Of a stretch of 64,000 nucleotides of DNA, positions 12,382 through 24,800 are shown one piece after another. The notes under the pieces are model-generated. The model was not told the origin of the DNA. It ran no database searches and saw only the letters and a list, made by a program, of their open reading frames with translations. Origin of the DNA: Ectocarpus siliculosus (lineage: Eukaryota; Sar; Phaeophyceae; Ectocarpales; Ectocarpaceae); NCBI GenBank assembly GCA_000310025.1, contig FN649727.1, positions 131,144-195,143 of the forward strand, written 5' to 3'. Position numbers and translations under genes: made by a program. Position 1 is the stretch's first letter; each line of letters opens with the position of its first letter.

Positions 12382-13508
12382 GGACGAACAACCAGTGCCG
12401 GCTCTTGGAATTCTCGATGCTGAGCCGTCGGGCTTCACGATATTGTCGCCTTCAAGCACAACTATGGAAATATCAGTGGTTCTTGTTTTGGTGATAAATT
12501 TTTGTTTGCAGAATATGATCTCGGTCAACTTGTAGGTCGGGCAACGCTTGCCATCTCTCATGAGGGGTAAGTCCATCACGCAGGACGTTTGTCGTGGTTA
12601 AGAGGTTTAGGTTGTAGGTTCGTGTGGAAGTTCGCGTTGCGTGATTTTGAAGATTGAGGAGCTTCGTGGGAGGCGGGTACGAATTGCCATGCGTTGACAC
12701 CTTGTTCGTTGTTGTTTTAACCCGCGGCGATCAGTACAAAACCATTTATACCTTCGGGAAAATGCTAGCGGGAGACCGTACCCCATTCTCTTCAAAATTG
12801 CCCTTGCAGGATTGCCTCCAATCCGAGGGCCGCTTTCCTTTGATCTTTGGACGGATTGGAATTTGGTGTGTGACGGTGTGACGAACGACGGCGTCACGAA
12901 TGGGTGGATGCGTAAAGACGGGCGTTCAGTGTGGTTGGCCGTGTTACTGTCTTATCATTTATAACCGTTGGGTCTCTGCTAAATCGAAACCCGTCCCGGG
13001 AGACCCGCACGCTATTCTCTTCATAGCTCCACCCCCGCGAGTAGGCAGGGCGGAAGAAACATGTCAGACACGACATCGCCCAGGGAAAAGCAACAAGACC
13101 GATGCTGTAAACAAAAATTACATGCACAAATCGTTGGGTGGGTCTGTTACAGACTGTAATGTTTTACGTGCGGCTCGCTGAGTGCGGGTACTGGCGACGG
13201 AAGTCTAATAGGTCCGAAGAAAAATCCCCAGAAAACATGTGTGTCGCATAACGCAACAAGGCACACTGACCCCCTCCATTTTCAGCCCCCGAGACCACGT
13301 GTTCGGCGAAGCACTTTTTCCGCACTCTAGCCCTATCCAACACAGTACCCGCGCCGGCCAGCACCCAATGGCGGCTTGTACTTCCTCTCCCAACCTTCTG
13401 ATAGAGGTCTATTGACCAACCCCCAAAACACGCGAAGCACATGCATCCATGCCGTGACAACTAAAGGGCACAAACTGTTCCTGACAGGTGTCTCGATACA
13501 GCATGTCA
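12382..13508. other. intergenic, nothing recognised
   Basis: This lies between the end of the preceding plus-strand frame and the 3' end of the minus-strand sepiapterin reductase gene. No exon, RNA gene or repeat could be supported. Confidence 0.4.
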
Positions 13509-15343
13509 TCAGTCCTCGTCAAAAAAATCCACGTGTGACCCACTGGCGAACGTCCCATGCAGCGCAAGCCTTACGCACTTTTCTGCCGAAACCCTGGCAT
13601 CTATGAGCTTCCCGCTTTGCAAGTCCTCCTCGAACTGCTCCGCCGATCGGATATCTCTCGACATGTCCGTGTTCATAGGCCCTGGAGCATAGTTGAGCAC
13701 CTTGAGGCCCCCGATAGATGCTTGTTCCGTCGCCAGTACCCTGCTCGGGCGACACAACAATCATTTTGGAATTGACCAAAGCCATACGAGAAAAAATTCG
13801 TTTCGAAACTGACCTGTGAAGATATAGTAAAGTTCGATGGCAAAGGCCGGCAATACCGTGTCACCCATGCATTCGTGTATTGTCTGCAGGTCGAAACTGC
13901 ACTACAGTACCACAATAGGAGGGCAGCAGCTAAAAATGATTTCGTAGAGCACAGGGCTTTGGGGGCGTGGATTTATCTGGTGCTGCGCAATTCGATTACC
14001 TCAATGCACTGTTCAGTGCGAGACGAGCTGCCGTAAACAATCCGTTAGTACCCATCCAGCCTACCTTCTCGGTTGGTCAAACAGGTAGCATGCCAGCCCT
14101 AAATGATGCCGCACGTTCTAGAACGACTCTCAAAAAACATGAGCATTCCATCGTTGCGAGATTCACGCAACAAGAATCAACCCGACGAGGCTTGACAACA
14201 AGAATATTGAAGAACCAATATAAACGCAAGCACGTATCTCACCTGTGGAACATGTCTCGAGCAGCCTTCCCCGAGCTGTACCCTCCCCAGGTCTCGAATG
14301 GTTGCAACGCGGCCAGGCTTGAGATGTTCACCACGATGTTGTTCGACACGTCGTGCACCGTGTCGGCACTTGCGGTAGCAGCAGTAGTTGCCCCATTTTT
14401 GTCGACGTCAGCCCCACTTTCACCCAACGTACCTTCAACAGAATTACCGGAACTTAGGTTCGGTCTTTTCGCGCCGAAGACGGCGGAAAAGCGTGACGAT
14501 AGCCAAAGGGCCGACGTAATGTTGAAATCCATCTCTGATCGAAACGCGGCCAGCGAGGGTAGCGCGCTCGCAACGCCGATGTGGCCAAGAGAGCCGGCGT
14601 TGTTGACCAGCACCGCTCGTGAGTAGCGGGTTGGGTCTGTGAAGTGATGTGGAGGGTACAGTGTGCAGCGGGGGTGAACGCGCAAGCGGTTTTACACAGC
14701 GTGTGCATGGAGGGGTTGATAACCACTTTCCTCCTTTGAATGAACGATATGTTCGTTCATTCAACAAGACACACAGTACCGACATGAAGATACGCTCTAT
14801 GTAGGCCCAGCCCACCGGAGAAGAAGCTTCTGGAATATTCGCGTTGTGCTGAGCAGGGCGAAACCCTGTGTGCACGACCGTGATTCAACGCAGTTGGGCA
14901 TGAGATCACCACTAATGACCAACCAATGATTAGGGGCGAGGGCTCGATTTGAAGATGTTCGTCGGCGTAGCACATACAAAATGCAATCAATTTCCTCGCT
15001 GTGGTAAACCTCATGCGGTCAACTTGAAGTGGATCGATCGGGCTTTCGTCCTCGACGACTCACCTATCCGACTGAAAACACCCTCCAGGTTTGCCTCGAG
15101 GTGATCCAGGTCTCCCAAGTCCAAGGGTTCTTTCCGAACGACGACACCACCGGGGGCGTTGATACTCGCGGCGATCTCATTGACAGAATCGGTGGCACTC
15201 TCCAGGCCAGTTTCGCTCCTTGCGACGAGGACGAGGTCAACGGGGTTGGCAGGGGCAACCTGGCGAACGAATTCCTCCGCAACGCAGCGCCCGAAGCCGC
15301 GAGATGCCCCGGTGACCAACAGCAAGAATCGTCCTCCATTCAT
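13509..15343 (-). CDS. sepiapterin reductase (short-chain dehydrogenase)
   Basis: Three exons, 15343-15064, 14636-14243 and 13740-13509, join with matching phases into 301 residues starting at ATG 15343. The protein is a complete classical short-chain dehydrogenase: NADP(H)-binding TGASRGFG near the N-terminus, VNNAGSLG, the catalytic serine in NISSLAALQPF and the YSSGK catalytic Tyr-x3-Lys. The TGASRGFGR variant, the YSSGKAARDM block, VLNYAPGPMNTDM and the C-terminal SGSHVDFFDED are characteristic of sepiapterin reductase rather than other family members. That enzyme makes the last reductions in tetrahydrobiopterin synthesis, using NADPH in the cytosol. Length is close to the usual 260 residues, with a somewhat longer middle loop around the EGTLGESGADVDKNG segment. 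No targeting peptide is evident. Substrate assignment rests on these motifs; a related carbonyl-reducing role is the alternative. Confidence 0.88.
14736..14764. repeat. 12-bp perfect inverted repeat in intron 1 of the reductase gene
   Basis: TTGAATGAACGA at 14736-14747 is followed by a 5-base loop and its exact reverse complement at 14753-14764. It lies inside the first intron of the sepiapterin reductase gene. It could be a protein-binding palindrome, an RNA hairpin or a mobile-element remnant. Confidence 0.6.
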
Positions 15344-16570
15344 CTATGTCGGGGGGTAAGAACGTCACAAAAGGGAGGAAAGTAGGTGGTACTTTGCGTG
15401 CGCGGTACGACCACCTATTGGCAATCAGGCATCAGCAGGCAGGGTGTGTGTTCCAAGAAACAGTAGTGCGGTGTGGATGCACGAGCACTTCCGTTTTACG
15501 AGGAACACGCAAATCCTGCAGTTTGCCACACATATCGCCACCATAAGTAAATTATGCAGGCACCACCGGTCATGCTGCACGTGGCCACCCACGCGGTCTT
15601 GTGGTTGCCTGTAACATGAACATGGACTCGCGGGCTTTGTTATTTAGTCGGCTCCATAGACCCTCCGCGTATGCGTGTACGTACATAACATTCATAGAGT
15701 GCCTGCACCGACGATATGACCGTCGAACACACAGGAGCGCCAGACATACCTGTTGAGGGTCCATGAACGAACTTTCCTGGGCAAGGTTTGGTCTTCCCGC
15801 GCTCGTTGTCTTGTTATGCTTGTTGCTTGTTGTCCTGGGCGTGGGCGGTATGCGGGCAGGCAAGACGGCGGGACTGTAAAAAAAACAAAATCGAGCTTTG
15901 AAACTCCGGGGTAGATCTCAAATGTCCCCTAGGAGTGGCACCTCGTTACCTTGTTCAGCAGCATCTCGCTCGCTCGCCCTTCGTGTGCCCGCTGGTGCGA
16001 TGATGAAGCTGAAGAGCATGAGCCTCTCAGCTCTGGTGGTAGTTCACTCTGCGAGGGCATTCCCGCTGGCAATACCATCACAGCATCAGGGATTGAGAGC
16101 ACGACGATGTCGACACACAGCAGCAGCGCCGCCCGTCGATCACTGGGAGACCGATGGCAAGAAGCATGGCAGGCGAACGCGGATGGAAGCGGGCGCGGCG
16201 CCTGATTCACCTCCATCCGCGCTTGGTAGGGGCCGTGAGGTAGGATACAACCGCACTTCATAGGTAAATGGTTGGTTACATAGTGCATTTTTACGTACCA
16301 ACTCACCAACTCAGAGTCAATTAGGCACCGGAGATCCGCTGCGGCGGTTTTATGTAGTCTAGGTGTCGAACTCGGGCTAACATTCACAGGTGCGCGTTGG
16401 GTTGCAGGACCAGGTCCGTCCGTTGCGCTGCCTCTTTCCGGGCTTTTACTCTCGCAAACCTGGCAAGCAGCGCGAGTCCCTCTTGAAACCAGATAATGGC
16501 CTCCCGTTTTGTTTGCCATACATCATACAGTAGAGAGTTGAGCCTGACTCACGTGCTCGTGTACATGTAC
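15344..16570. other. intergenic region upstream of the reductase; one plastid-signal-like open frame
   Basis: Nothing is firmly coding. On the plus strand, the ATG at 16000-16003 begins a hydrophobic segment (KSMSLSALVVVHSARAF) followed by PLAIP, an arrangement like a signal peptide plus ASAFAP-type plastid cleavage motif. The frame then becomes arginine-rich and could leave through a GTAGGA donor near 16240. No downstream exon could be linked to it, so it is only a candidate first exon. Confidence 0.25.
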
Positions 16571-16571
16571 C

Positions 16572-17337
16572 GTGACACAAGATAGCACACTCACAGAAGA
16601 TAGCACACCTCTCCAGGAAAGCACACCCGGTGACGTTTTTTGAGACTCTGAAAAAAACGCCAATTTATCACACCGGTGACACAAGATAGCGCACCCCCTA
16701 CGGTTCGCCGCATTTCCAATCATGGAGCCCCCATTATCACACCTGGTGGCTGGTGGCTGTTGGCCCGGATGTGCACAGCCCGACGTGCACACACGAACAG
16801 AGGCACACAGCTGGTATGCACACAAACAAGGACAATACGGAGGTGGAGGAGGTAGACAACCCTCTTGAAACAACCCTGCTGGAAGTGGCGTCGCTCAGAC
16901 GGTGCCATCAACGTCTGCGCCGGCGGCTCCACGGGCGATCACATCATTTTTCTCGAAGCAACCCGCCGCCAAGCCAAACGATGAGACTCCATTGGCACTT
17001 GCCGCCGCAAGTGCTGCCAAAGCCCGCTCAACAGCATCCACCGAGGCCCGCACAACATCGTCGGTTGGGGACCCCGCAACAGAGTCTGCTGAGTGTTATC
17101 ACACTTACCTTCATTTATCACACCCCTTCTAGGAATTGTGGAGCAGGTAAATATGTTATCACCCCCCCTATTTACCACACACCCTTGGCTTATCACACAC
17201 CCTGATTGCGGGCTCCGTCAACGTGAACATGATCCCACCGGTGACACAAGATAGCACACCCATGCCAAGAAAGCACACCCGGTGATAAGTTTTTAAACTC
17301 CAAAATCTTATCACCAGGATGTGTTTTCTTGTGTCAC
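16572..17337. repeat. unidentified repeat unit with near-palindromic ends and TTATCAC motif array
   Basis: Two related blocks, about 16572-16695 and 17240-17337, share GGTGACACAAGATAGC and AAAGCACACCCGGTGA. The right block is a near-palindrome: outer arms GTGACACAAG (17241-17250) and CTTGTGTCAC (17328-17337) are exact complements, and inner arms GGTGATAAG (17281-17289) and CTTATCACC (17307-17315) are also exact. The left block holds a T6/A7 hairpin near 16635-16660. TTATCAC recurs at about 16665, 16734, 17096, 17115, 17156, 17190 and 17308. The pattern suggests ends of a DNA transposon or MITE with multiple transposase-binding sites, but no transposase domain is visible. Confidence 0.5.
16902..17132 (+). 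CDS. open frame with PIP-box-like motif inside the repeat unit
   Basis: A 76-codon plus-strand frame, ATG at 16902 and stop at 17132, begins with an Ala/Pro-rich stretch followed by AITSFFSKQ. This resembles the PCNA-interacting (PIP) box core [ILM]-x-x-F-F. The remainder is Ala/Ser/Thr-rich and low in complexity, and it ends among the TTATCAC repeats. PIP boxes occur in replication and repair proteins and in some transposon proteins. The composition could also arise by chance in GC-rich DNA. It is not assigned a function. Confidence 0.25.
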   Translation: MPSTSAPAAPRAITSFFSKQPAAKPNDETPLALAAASAAKARSTASTEARTTSSVGDPATESAECYHTYLHLSHPF

Positions 17338-17415
17338 TTACGGTATGCATGAGTGCATACCATGGGCGTGGAAATAGACCTTGCCGAAGGCCGAGCCGCA
17401 ACCAATGTGTCCTTC

Positions 17416-17558
17416 TTATCGCAACGGGTGAGCCATGGTGGTCCATGAGTACATGTCCGATAGGTGTATCGGTGTGCTCAGAGTACTACCCGTCTGCATG
17501 ATGTTTTGGACCAGCGCCCCCATGATGCCCGGCTCCTGCCCGGCCACGCCGGTACCGT
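17416..17558 (-). CDS. possible terminal exon of an unknown minus-strand gene
   Basis: A good acceptor (CTCTTTCCCACAG) on the minus strand opens a 46-residue frame to a TAA at 17416. It contains GTGVAGQEPGIMGALVQNIM and ends with MAHPLR. Residue composition looks protein-like. An upstream exon ending in phase 1 would be needed; candidate coding stretches lie at 17590-17850 on the same strand, but no good donor was found. No family recognised. Confidence 0.25.
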
Positions 17559-18092
17559 CTGTGGGAAAGAGCGTGAGGGCCGTCAAAGCTGGCAACCATG
17601 CCGAGCTTGGTGAACAGATATGCCGCCTTCAGATACGGCGCAATAAGGACGCAGGCTTCTCTCGTTGGAAGCAGACCTAGGTCTTTTCGTTGAGATTTGG
17701 CAAGGAGAGGTCTCGGAAGAGAGAGAGAGGAAACCGAGAGAGAGTGATACCGTAGGGGCGAGGGAAACGAGGACCGAAGGTCCCACATTCCGCATCTCCG
17801 CAGGTGCCGCTGAAAGGTCCGTGTCCATGGTCAGGTTCCTTGTTGTTCAACCATCGGCAAGACACTCTGCTCGGATCATCTGTCCTACTTTTGTATGTGC
17901 AACATAGCAATGGTTGTAACAATTCTACACCTGTCCTCCACAGCAAAGACGTTGAAGGCATCCAGTGACTTGTAGGAGGAAAGCTGAGGCCAAGTTTCCA
18001 CACCACTACTAATAACGTGCATGAGAGTTTGCCTCGGTGCTAGTGCTTAAATCGGGTTTCTGCGCCACCTGTGAAGAGTTGCGTCCCGCAAC

Positions 18093-18787
18093 ATGAGGGC
18101 CCTTGGCCACAAGTCTGCTGCTGATACTGGTGATACTAGGCTTGCCCGCTTGGCTCGTTCGCAGGTGTTCTCTCTCGCTCCGATGATGGAGTACACAGAC
18201 CGGCACATGCGCTACCTGCTGCGGTTGCTAACAACTCGCACGGTGCTTTGGACGGAGATGGTGCCGTCATCGACAATCATTCACAACCCTGACGACCTCG
18301 GTCGATTTCTGGACTACAACGAGGAGGTCGAACACCCAGTCGTCTTACAGGTACTCGACTTTTTCCCCCCACACCCGGAAAGGCACATCTATGTAGGCTC
18401 ACTGCAACTGCGACCCTGGTTTCAACAGTTGTTTCTGCCGCGTAGGTTTATTTGTGACCGAGGGCAGATCGTCGTCCCATCAATGCGATTGGCATGGTTA
18501 CCCTAATACTGCTTACAAGACATTGCCAAGGAACTTATATTAGAACCTCGCTTTTCGTGTGCTCTCCGAAAGCACATGGCAGATCGAGTCGAGAGCAGTT
18601 CATCGTGTTCTTTTTAGGGTCTGCTTTTCACTTGCTCCGCCATGAACAGGCAGTTTTTTCCATACATGCGTTTGGCGTAAGGTTCTTCGACGAATGCTCC
18701 GCTCCTATGGTGCCGCTGCTAAGTTGCCGCTGCTGCTGTCACTCGCATTTGCGGTGTCTTGGCTTCTTCCCAACTAACGGTGAACGA

Positions 18788-18835
<48 letters not shown>

Positions 18836-21800
18836 CAAAACTCGTTAATGTTTATCGGCGTCGCTCTGTCGGCCGCAGATCGGCGGGTCAGACACCACCG
18901 ACGTTCGAGAAGCCTGCCGCCTGGCTCGCCCGTACAAGTACGACGCCATCAACCTAAACTGCGGGTGCCCCAGCGAGAAGGTCGCGGGCAAGGGGGCCTT
19001 CGGAGCGGCGCTGATGCGGTCGCCCTCCCTTGTCAAGGACCTGTGCCTGGCGATGAAGGACGGGGCAGGGGAGGACACGCCGATCACGGTCAAGTGCCGG
19101 ATCGGCGTGGACAACGACGACTCGTACGAGCAGCTTGCCGCCTTCGTGGAAGAGGTGGGCTTCGCTCCCCTTTGCTGTAGTCCACGCGCGGAAGGATTTT
19201 ACGTTGGAACCGCGTGTCAAGCCGGTGGGAGGGGGTTGTTCACGCCGCTGCTGCGCCGCAAGGCCGATGCGTCGGGCGATGCGTTTAGCTGCCTATAATA
19301 GTGTCGTCCTGTTTTCCAATTTTTTGGGCTCTGTGGCCGCATCTGCGCGCTCGTGTTTCACACCCACGTACGTTCGGAGCTGTCTGCAGCAGTGTAGTAC
19401 ATTGGCCAGAGGCAAGAGTCGTTCTATTCGGTCGGTCCCGTTTGGGCAAAAGGCCTCCTGCGCCGCACCGCTTTCATTGACGTTTTTTTTTTTTCTTGCT
19501 GTCATCGATGCGCATGATCGGCTTTCTGCCGCCATGTGCGTCCTGCTAAGGTGTTCTTACACTCCCCGATTCACTTTCTAACCGTGCAGTGACTTCACTT
19601 AACTATCTCGATTTATTGCCTTAATTATCTGCGCGGTTGCTTGGCTTATAACATGGCGGTGGGCTTGGCATCAGGTGAGCCGCGGGGCAGGGGTTCCGCA
19701 CTTCATCGTCCACGCCCGCAAGGCCATCCTCGGCGGGCTCAGTCCGGCACAGAACAGGAATATACCGCCCCTGAAGTACGATTTCGTATACAGACTCGTC
19801 AAGGACTTTCCAGATGTGGATTTCACGCTGAACGGGGGGGTCAACACGTATGAAGAGGTGCGCGTTGTTGTGCGCCTGTGGTAAATCTTCGTGCGCGACC
19901 ACTGTACTACCACGCGCCAAAGCCAAGTATCCTGACATCGGGGTTACTGTGCTGAAGGTGCCATGCGCGGGGAGGGCGTGTAGCTTTCGCACACGGTGGG
20001 TGAGATCAGCGATGGGAGTGCTGAACTAACAGGTTCACCATGTCCGCTTTTGGCTATCGAAGCGCCCCGCTCTCTACTCACTGCTCGAGGACTGTACTAT
20101 TATAAAGTAGTGCTTGTCCTGGGTTTTGTCCACGGCGTTCATGCTCACGAAACCCTCGGACCTAAGCGGATCGCTCTCCAACATTGCAGACTGAACCCTG
20201 CCCCCATCGCCCCCACACACCTTCTTCCCGCAAGGCGGTCTCCTGCCTGGAGCAAGGCGCTCACGGAGTGATGGTGGGGAGATCCTGGAGCAGCAATCCA
20301 TGGTATTGGAGCCAAGCCGATTCTATGTTGTTCGGGGCGAAGGTAGGTTTCAACCGCGCTTTCACGAAGCCGAGGGTATGGGAGTGCAATGTAGAGTAGC
20401 TGTCCCTCCGACGAGGTACGGCACGGGCTATGATAGGACCCTATGGTGAGACGCCGGTCGCAGTAAATGTAGGCTTGTGGATGTTGACGATAGTCCCGTA
20501 TGGGTTCTCGAATGAGGTGTTGTTGACTGTTATCGAACGTAAGGTACGTCCTAATTTATTCTGGAGTTGTGCGTGCTCTCTCCGCAGTGTGTCGCGCGAG
20601 CAGAACGTGCGTAAGCAGCAATGACCACTCATGTACATAAACAGAGCACCCGATTGTGCAATCTTATTGTCACAGGTCAAAAAGCAAAACTCAAGGCTGC
20701 GTGTGAACCTGCGTATCGTTTACAGACACATTCATTGTGCCACTGGACTCTTTTTGAGTACGACAGCCTTGGCTCTGAGTACGCAGGAAGTCCGAAGGAG
20801 AAGATGGTTTGGGGGAAATGTAGTTTATTGATCGGTGAAGACCAGAAATAATGCAGAGAACAGAGCGAAGCCAGGTGGATCCGCAGAAAAGGAGAGGGAC
20901 AGGATGGGGCGAGTGCGTGCCCATCCTCGAAATAATGAAATCGCATCATATCCAGCAACGTCAACCAATCTCATGTGTTGAGCATATGGTACTGGTAAGC
21001 TAAGATTCGTTACTGGCAAAGGTGACTTCAACACCGTGTTCTCGAACTTGCCACGTATGCACATAGAGTACTGCTGCTTGCAAGAGTAAGAAAATTTCTT
21101 GCACTGACGTACGATTTAACGCAGAATACATCTTCAACGACGGAATTACAATGCTAATGCTTTCAAATTCGGCTGCTTAGTGCATACGAATATCCATTCA
21201 TTCAAGCCCGCAAGTCTGATTACTTGCGATGGCACATATCTTTCCACACACGCAAGTCTGAGCTACTTGCAACGTGATGCTTTCTTCTGGAAATCTGTGC
21301 TGTGCTAGATACATAATGAGATTATCGAGCCTGTCTTCTTCAAGTATTCCCTAGTCCGTGTAGGACAACCCACACGGAAAATTATCTATGGCATGGCATA
21401 GCAACGAGTTGGGCGCCAGGGGTGGGAAGGATGATCGGATGAACCACGACACAGCATCCCACAGTTTGTTCTGGAGGAACCGTTCTTGCCGCTCAAGGGG
21501 AACCACCGCCATCTCCACCAACCAAGAGCGACGGCGTCGGCATGTTCACCGATATTCCGATGACAACTTAAGGGTCCTTGGAAGAAGACAGCAGCAGTGT
21601 CACAGGCAAACGCAAGAAAAAGGCTATCGTAGACGTATATGTTGCGAGTTCTATATTTTCCAGCCGAATTGGGGTTGGCTCGGGCATCTTATGGCCCACA
21701 TGATCAGAACGCATTTGGATAGTATCATGAGAAGTCGGTATTTTCTCTTGCAAGTACCAACGACGCCCGTGTGCTGGGCTTCCGCCAACCAGAACCGTTT

Positions 21801-24800
21801 AAGTGCCGTCCATACGCCATCCTTTAAGATGGCTTCTATGAGACGCACATGCCCGGTGTTTGTCAGTTTGCACATGAAGTTGTGAAAAACTTGGTACTTG
21901 CAAGAGAAATGCCGACTTCTCATACTACTCTCCAAATGCGTTCTGCCGCGGCTTGTGATGGGAATATCATGTGGGTCATGAGGTGCCCAAGCCAGCCCCA
22001 AGCCAGCTGAAAAAAGATAAGCTTGCAACATACCTCGTATACGTCTACGACAGCGTTTTGCTTGCCTTCGGCTTTGACACTGCGGCTGTCTGCTTCACTA
22101 GACTCTAAGCTGTCCTCGGAAATGTCCGTGAACATGTCGACGTCGTGCTTTCGTGGGTTGTGGAGATGGCGGTCCCCTTAAACGCGCAAGAACGGTTCGT
22201 CCGAACAAAACTGTGGGATGCTGTCGAAGTTCATCCGACCACGAGGAGCATCACCTTGCCACCCCTGGCGTCCAAGTCGTCCACAAAGGGTTCACGTTGC
22301 AGTTCGTACTCCTGGACGTCCGCCAGCGAAACATCGATCTTGTCTCCGAGCTTGGGTGCCACTTCGCGCAGCACGTCGATGTTGATCTGTTTTAGCGCTC
22401 CTTCATACGTCCGCTTGATGGAGAACCTGTACATAGCTTGAGCTTGTTGTACGTGTAGCGGACAGAGAGAAGAGCCTGAGGATAAAACGGAGTGAGAGCG
22501 TGTGGGTATATCCCCGGCCTGGTGTTCCATTCCGTCCAGTCCTCGTGTCATACGACCTGTGTTAACCATGTGGTCCTATTCCTATCCACGGATGATGTTC
22601 CGAACAGTTCCACTCGCCCCAAGTAGTTGCAAGTACATGGGTGGCCCTGGACATGTGCGCCTTGCTGGGCACTTGGTCGCTAGTCCCGTGTCAGTTCAAG
22701 CACGGCTAATGAGATGTCTCAGCGACTGGTTCGGCTCAAGTATCGGAGACTTCCGACTCGGCTTTGGTGCGTCTTGATAGCGTCCTCGTCGAGCAGAGTG
22801 TCTGCTGGCTGATCGAGCGATACTTCTCGTCCCACGCTTGGCGTGCTGACTGGGTTGCAGTGTTTCGTTCCAGGAGTGATGTGGTGTTGGCCATTTGGCT
22901 GATCGGGAGGATCTTCTTGACTCGATCGCGTGTGACCTTCCTCCCCAAGGATGAGAGACACCTCTCCGAGATCGCTCATGGTGAAACGACCCATAAACTG
23001 CTTCTTGTTCTCGAAGAGCAGCTTCCCGTCAGGCGATGCCACGAGAATGTCTCAACATGATGGTGAATAAGACTGTATCCTCCCCCAATTTCTGAGATGT
23101 ACGTGGGTGGGTCCGTCCTTTGGCCTTGAACCCCATCGCCAAAGAGCTTTGTCCAATGTAAGATACCAAACGAGGCTTGCTGTGCGCTGTCCGGAAACGG
23201 CTTGCTTCAGCTTCATGGTGAAGGGTTTTCCTTGGACGTCAAGCTTCTCGTATCCGGGGCTTGTCGCATGTATGTTGGTGAGTCGATGGGGCTTTGAAGG
23301 AACGACGCCTCGACTTCCAGCATTAAAATGTCCCCAATTCAAAATGACAGGCGATGGCCATTAGCATCCGTTGCCTCTCGGTGCGGCAAACCGGTGCAAA
23401 ACTTGTCCCGCAATCGATTCCTGGCCGTTGAGCATGACCTTGAAAGACAATTCATACCTTGCAAGGTAGTCGCTCTTGACCTTGAACGCCCGCCGTGATC
23501 CGATGGCCTGGGGAACGGAAGATCTTGGAATGAGGTCGTTGACGTTGCTCTCGTTAAGGCTCGTCATTTCGTTGTCTATAGCCACTCTGTGTGTTGACGC
23601 CTTGGCTCCCTTGATGGTGTTTGGCGACGCGATGCTGGCCGGATCCGGCTTGGAGTGGGTGATCGTTTCCGGGACGTATGTGTACTCCAGGGACGAGTGA
23701 TCTACGTTCCGGCTCGAGACCATGGTCTTCTTTCTCAAACGTGACGGATGTGACCAGACGTTTCATCTCGAATATAGCGTTTTTACATCGAGCCCCGCAG
23801 TGTGCACACTCTCGGTATCGTGGGCAGGTTCCTCTTGGACCATAAGGCCCTGTTCAGCGACTGCGATCGTAGTGATGCTGCGCTGTCCACCGATGTGTCA
23901 GGAAGCATCGATGAACTTGATTATCCCGTCCCTGCGGCGAGTCCTCCTTGTGGTCGGATGACGTTCCTTTACTCGGTGTTCTCACAGAAGTCGGTGTTGA
24001 CGGCGGATTGAGCGTATCCACTGAACCGATTGTTGTGGGTGGGCGTGGTGAACCTTCCGATTAGTTTCTTCTCTGCAACTGTCTTCCTCTTGGTTGTTAT
24101 TATCCTCGCTAGTTGAGTCGAGGAGAGGTGAATGAGCAAGAATATCCCAATGGTACGCTCGTCAGCTCCTGTGTGCTATGCACTTTCGTTTCGTCTGGAT
24201 TGGACAGAGTTTTGTGTCCAGCTTCCCGCGGTGCCTTTGGCTGCGTCTCACTAAATGTGACGTGAACGCCTTCCGTAACCCGGCGTTTGCGCGGTTTTTG
24301 GACGCGATAGGACTTCTTTCCACCTGCTGCAATGATCCGTGCACTTGCTGAAATAGTTGGATCCGTCCTTCTCTTGAAGCTTGAACTTGAACGGACCAGC
24401 AAAGTTCGTGTAGACCAGCTCGGACGGAGATGTGGTCAAAGGATGCTTGAGCCGAGCACTTTTCCCAAGCTTGCAAACCTTGCAAGAGGAATCATCTACT
24501 TCGAACGAGACACCCGAGTCTGCATGTTGTTCTCGTTCAGGTGTCCGAGACGACGGTTGTCCATGTCGTCGTTGGTTGTGGAGAACGCCGACTGCGTCTG
24601 AGCTGATGAAATTTGGGGAGATAATCTTCAAATTACCTTGAAGATCGATCCATCTCGCCTCAGAGGAGAGTGTATGCTGTCCCTTTCCAGTCTTGCGAAG
24701 TACGACATGATTGTTTCTATGCCCTTCAAATGGGCGGCTGCGGATGAGAATAAGCTCCGTCTGATCCCCGGAACTATCGTGATGGGTAGACGCACGATAC

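Noticed and set aside
15929-16519. 196-codon minus-strand frame
   Set aside because: It has no motif, an odd Cys/Ser-rich composition and no splice support; it overlaps a competing plus-strand frame.
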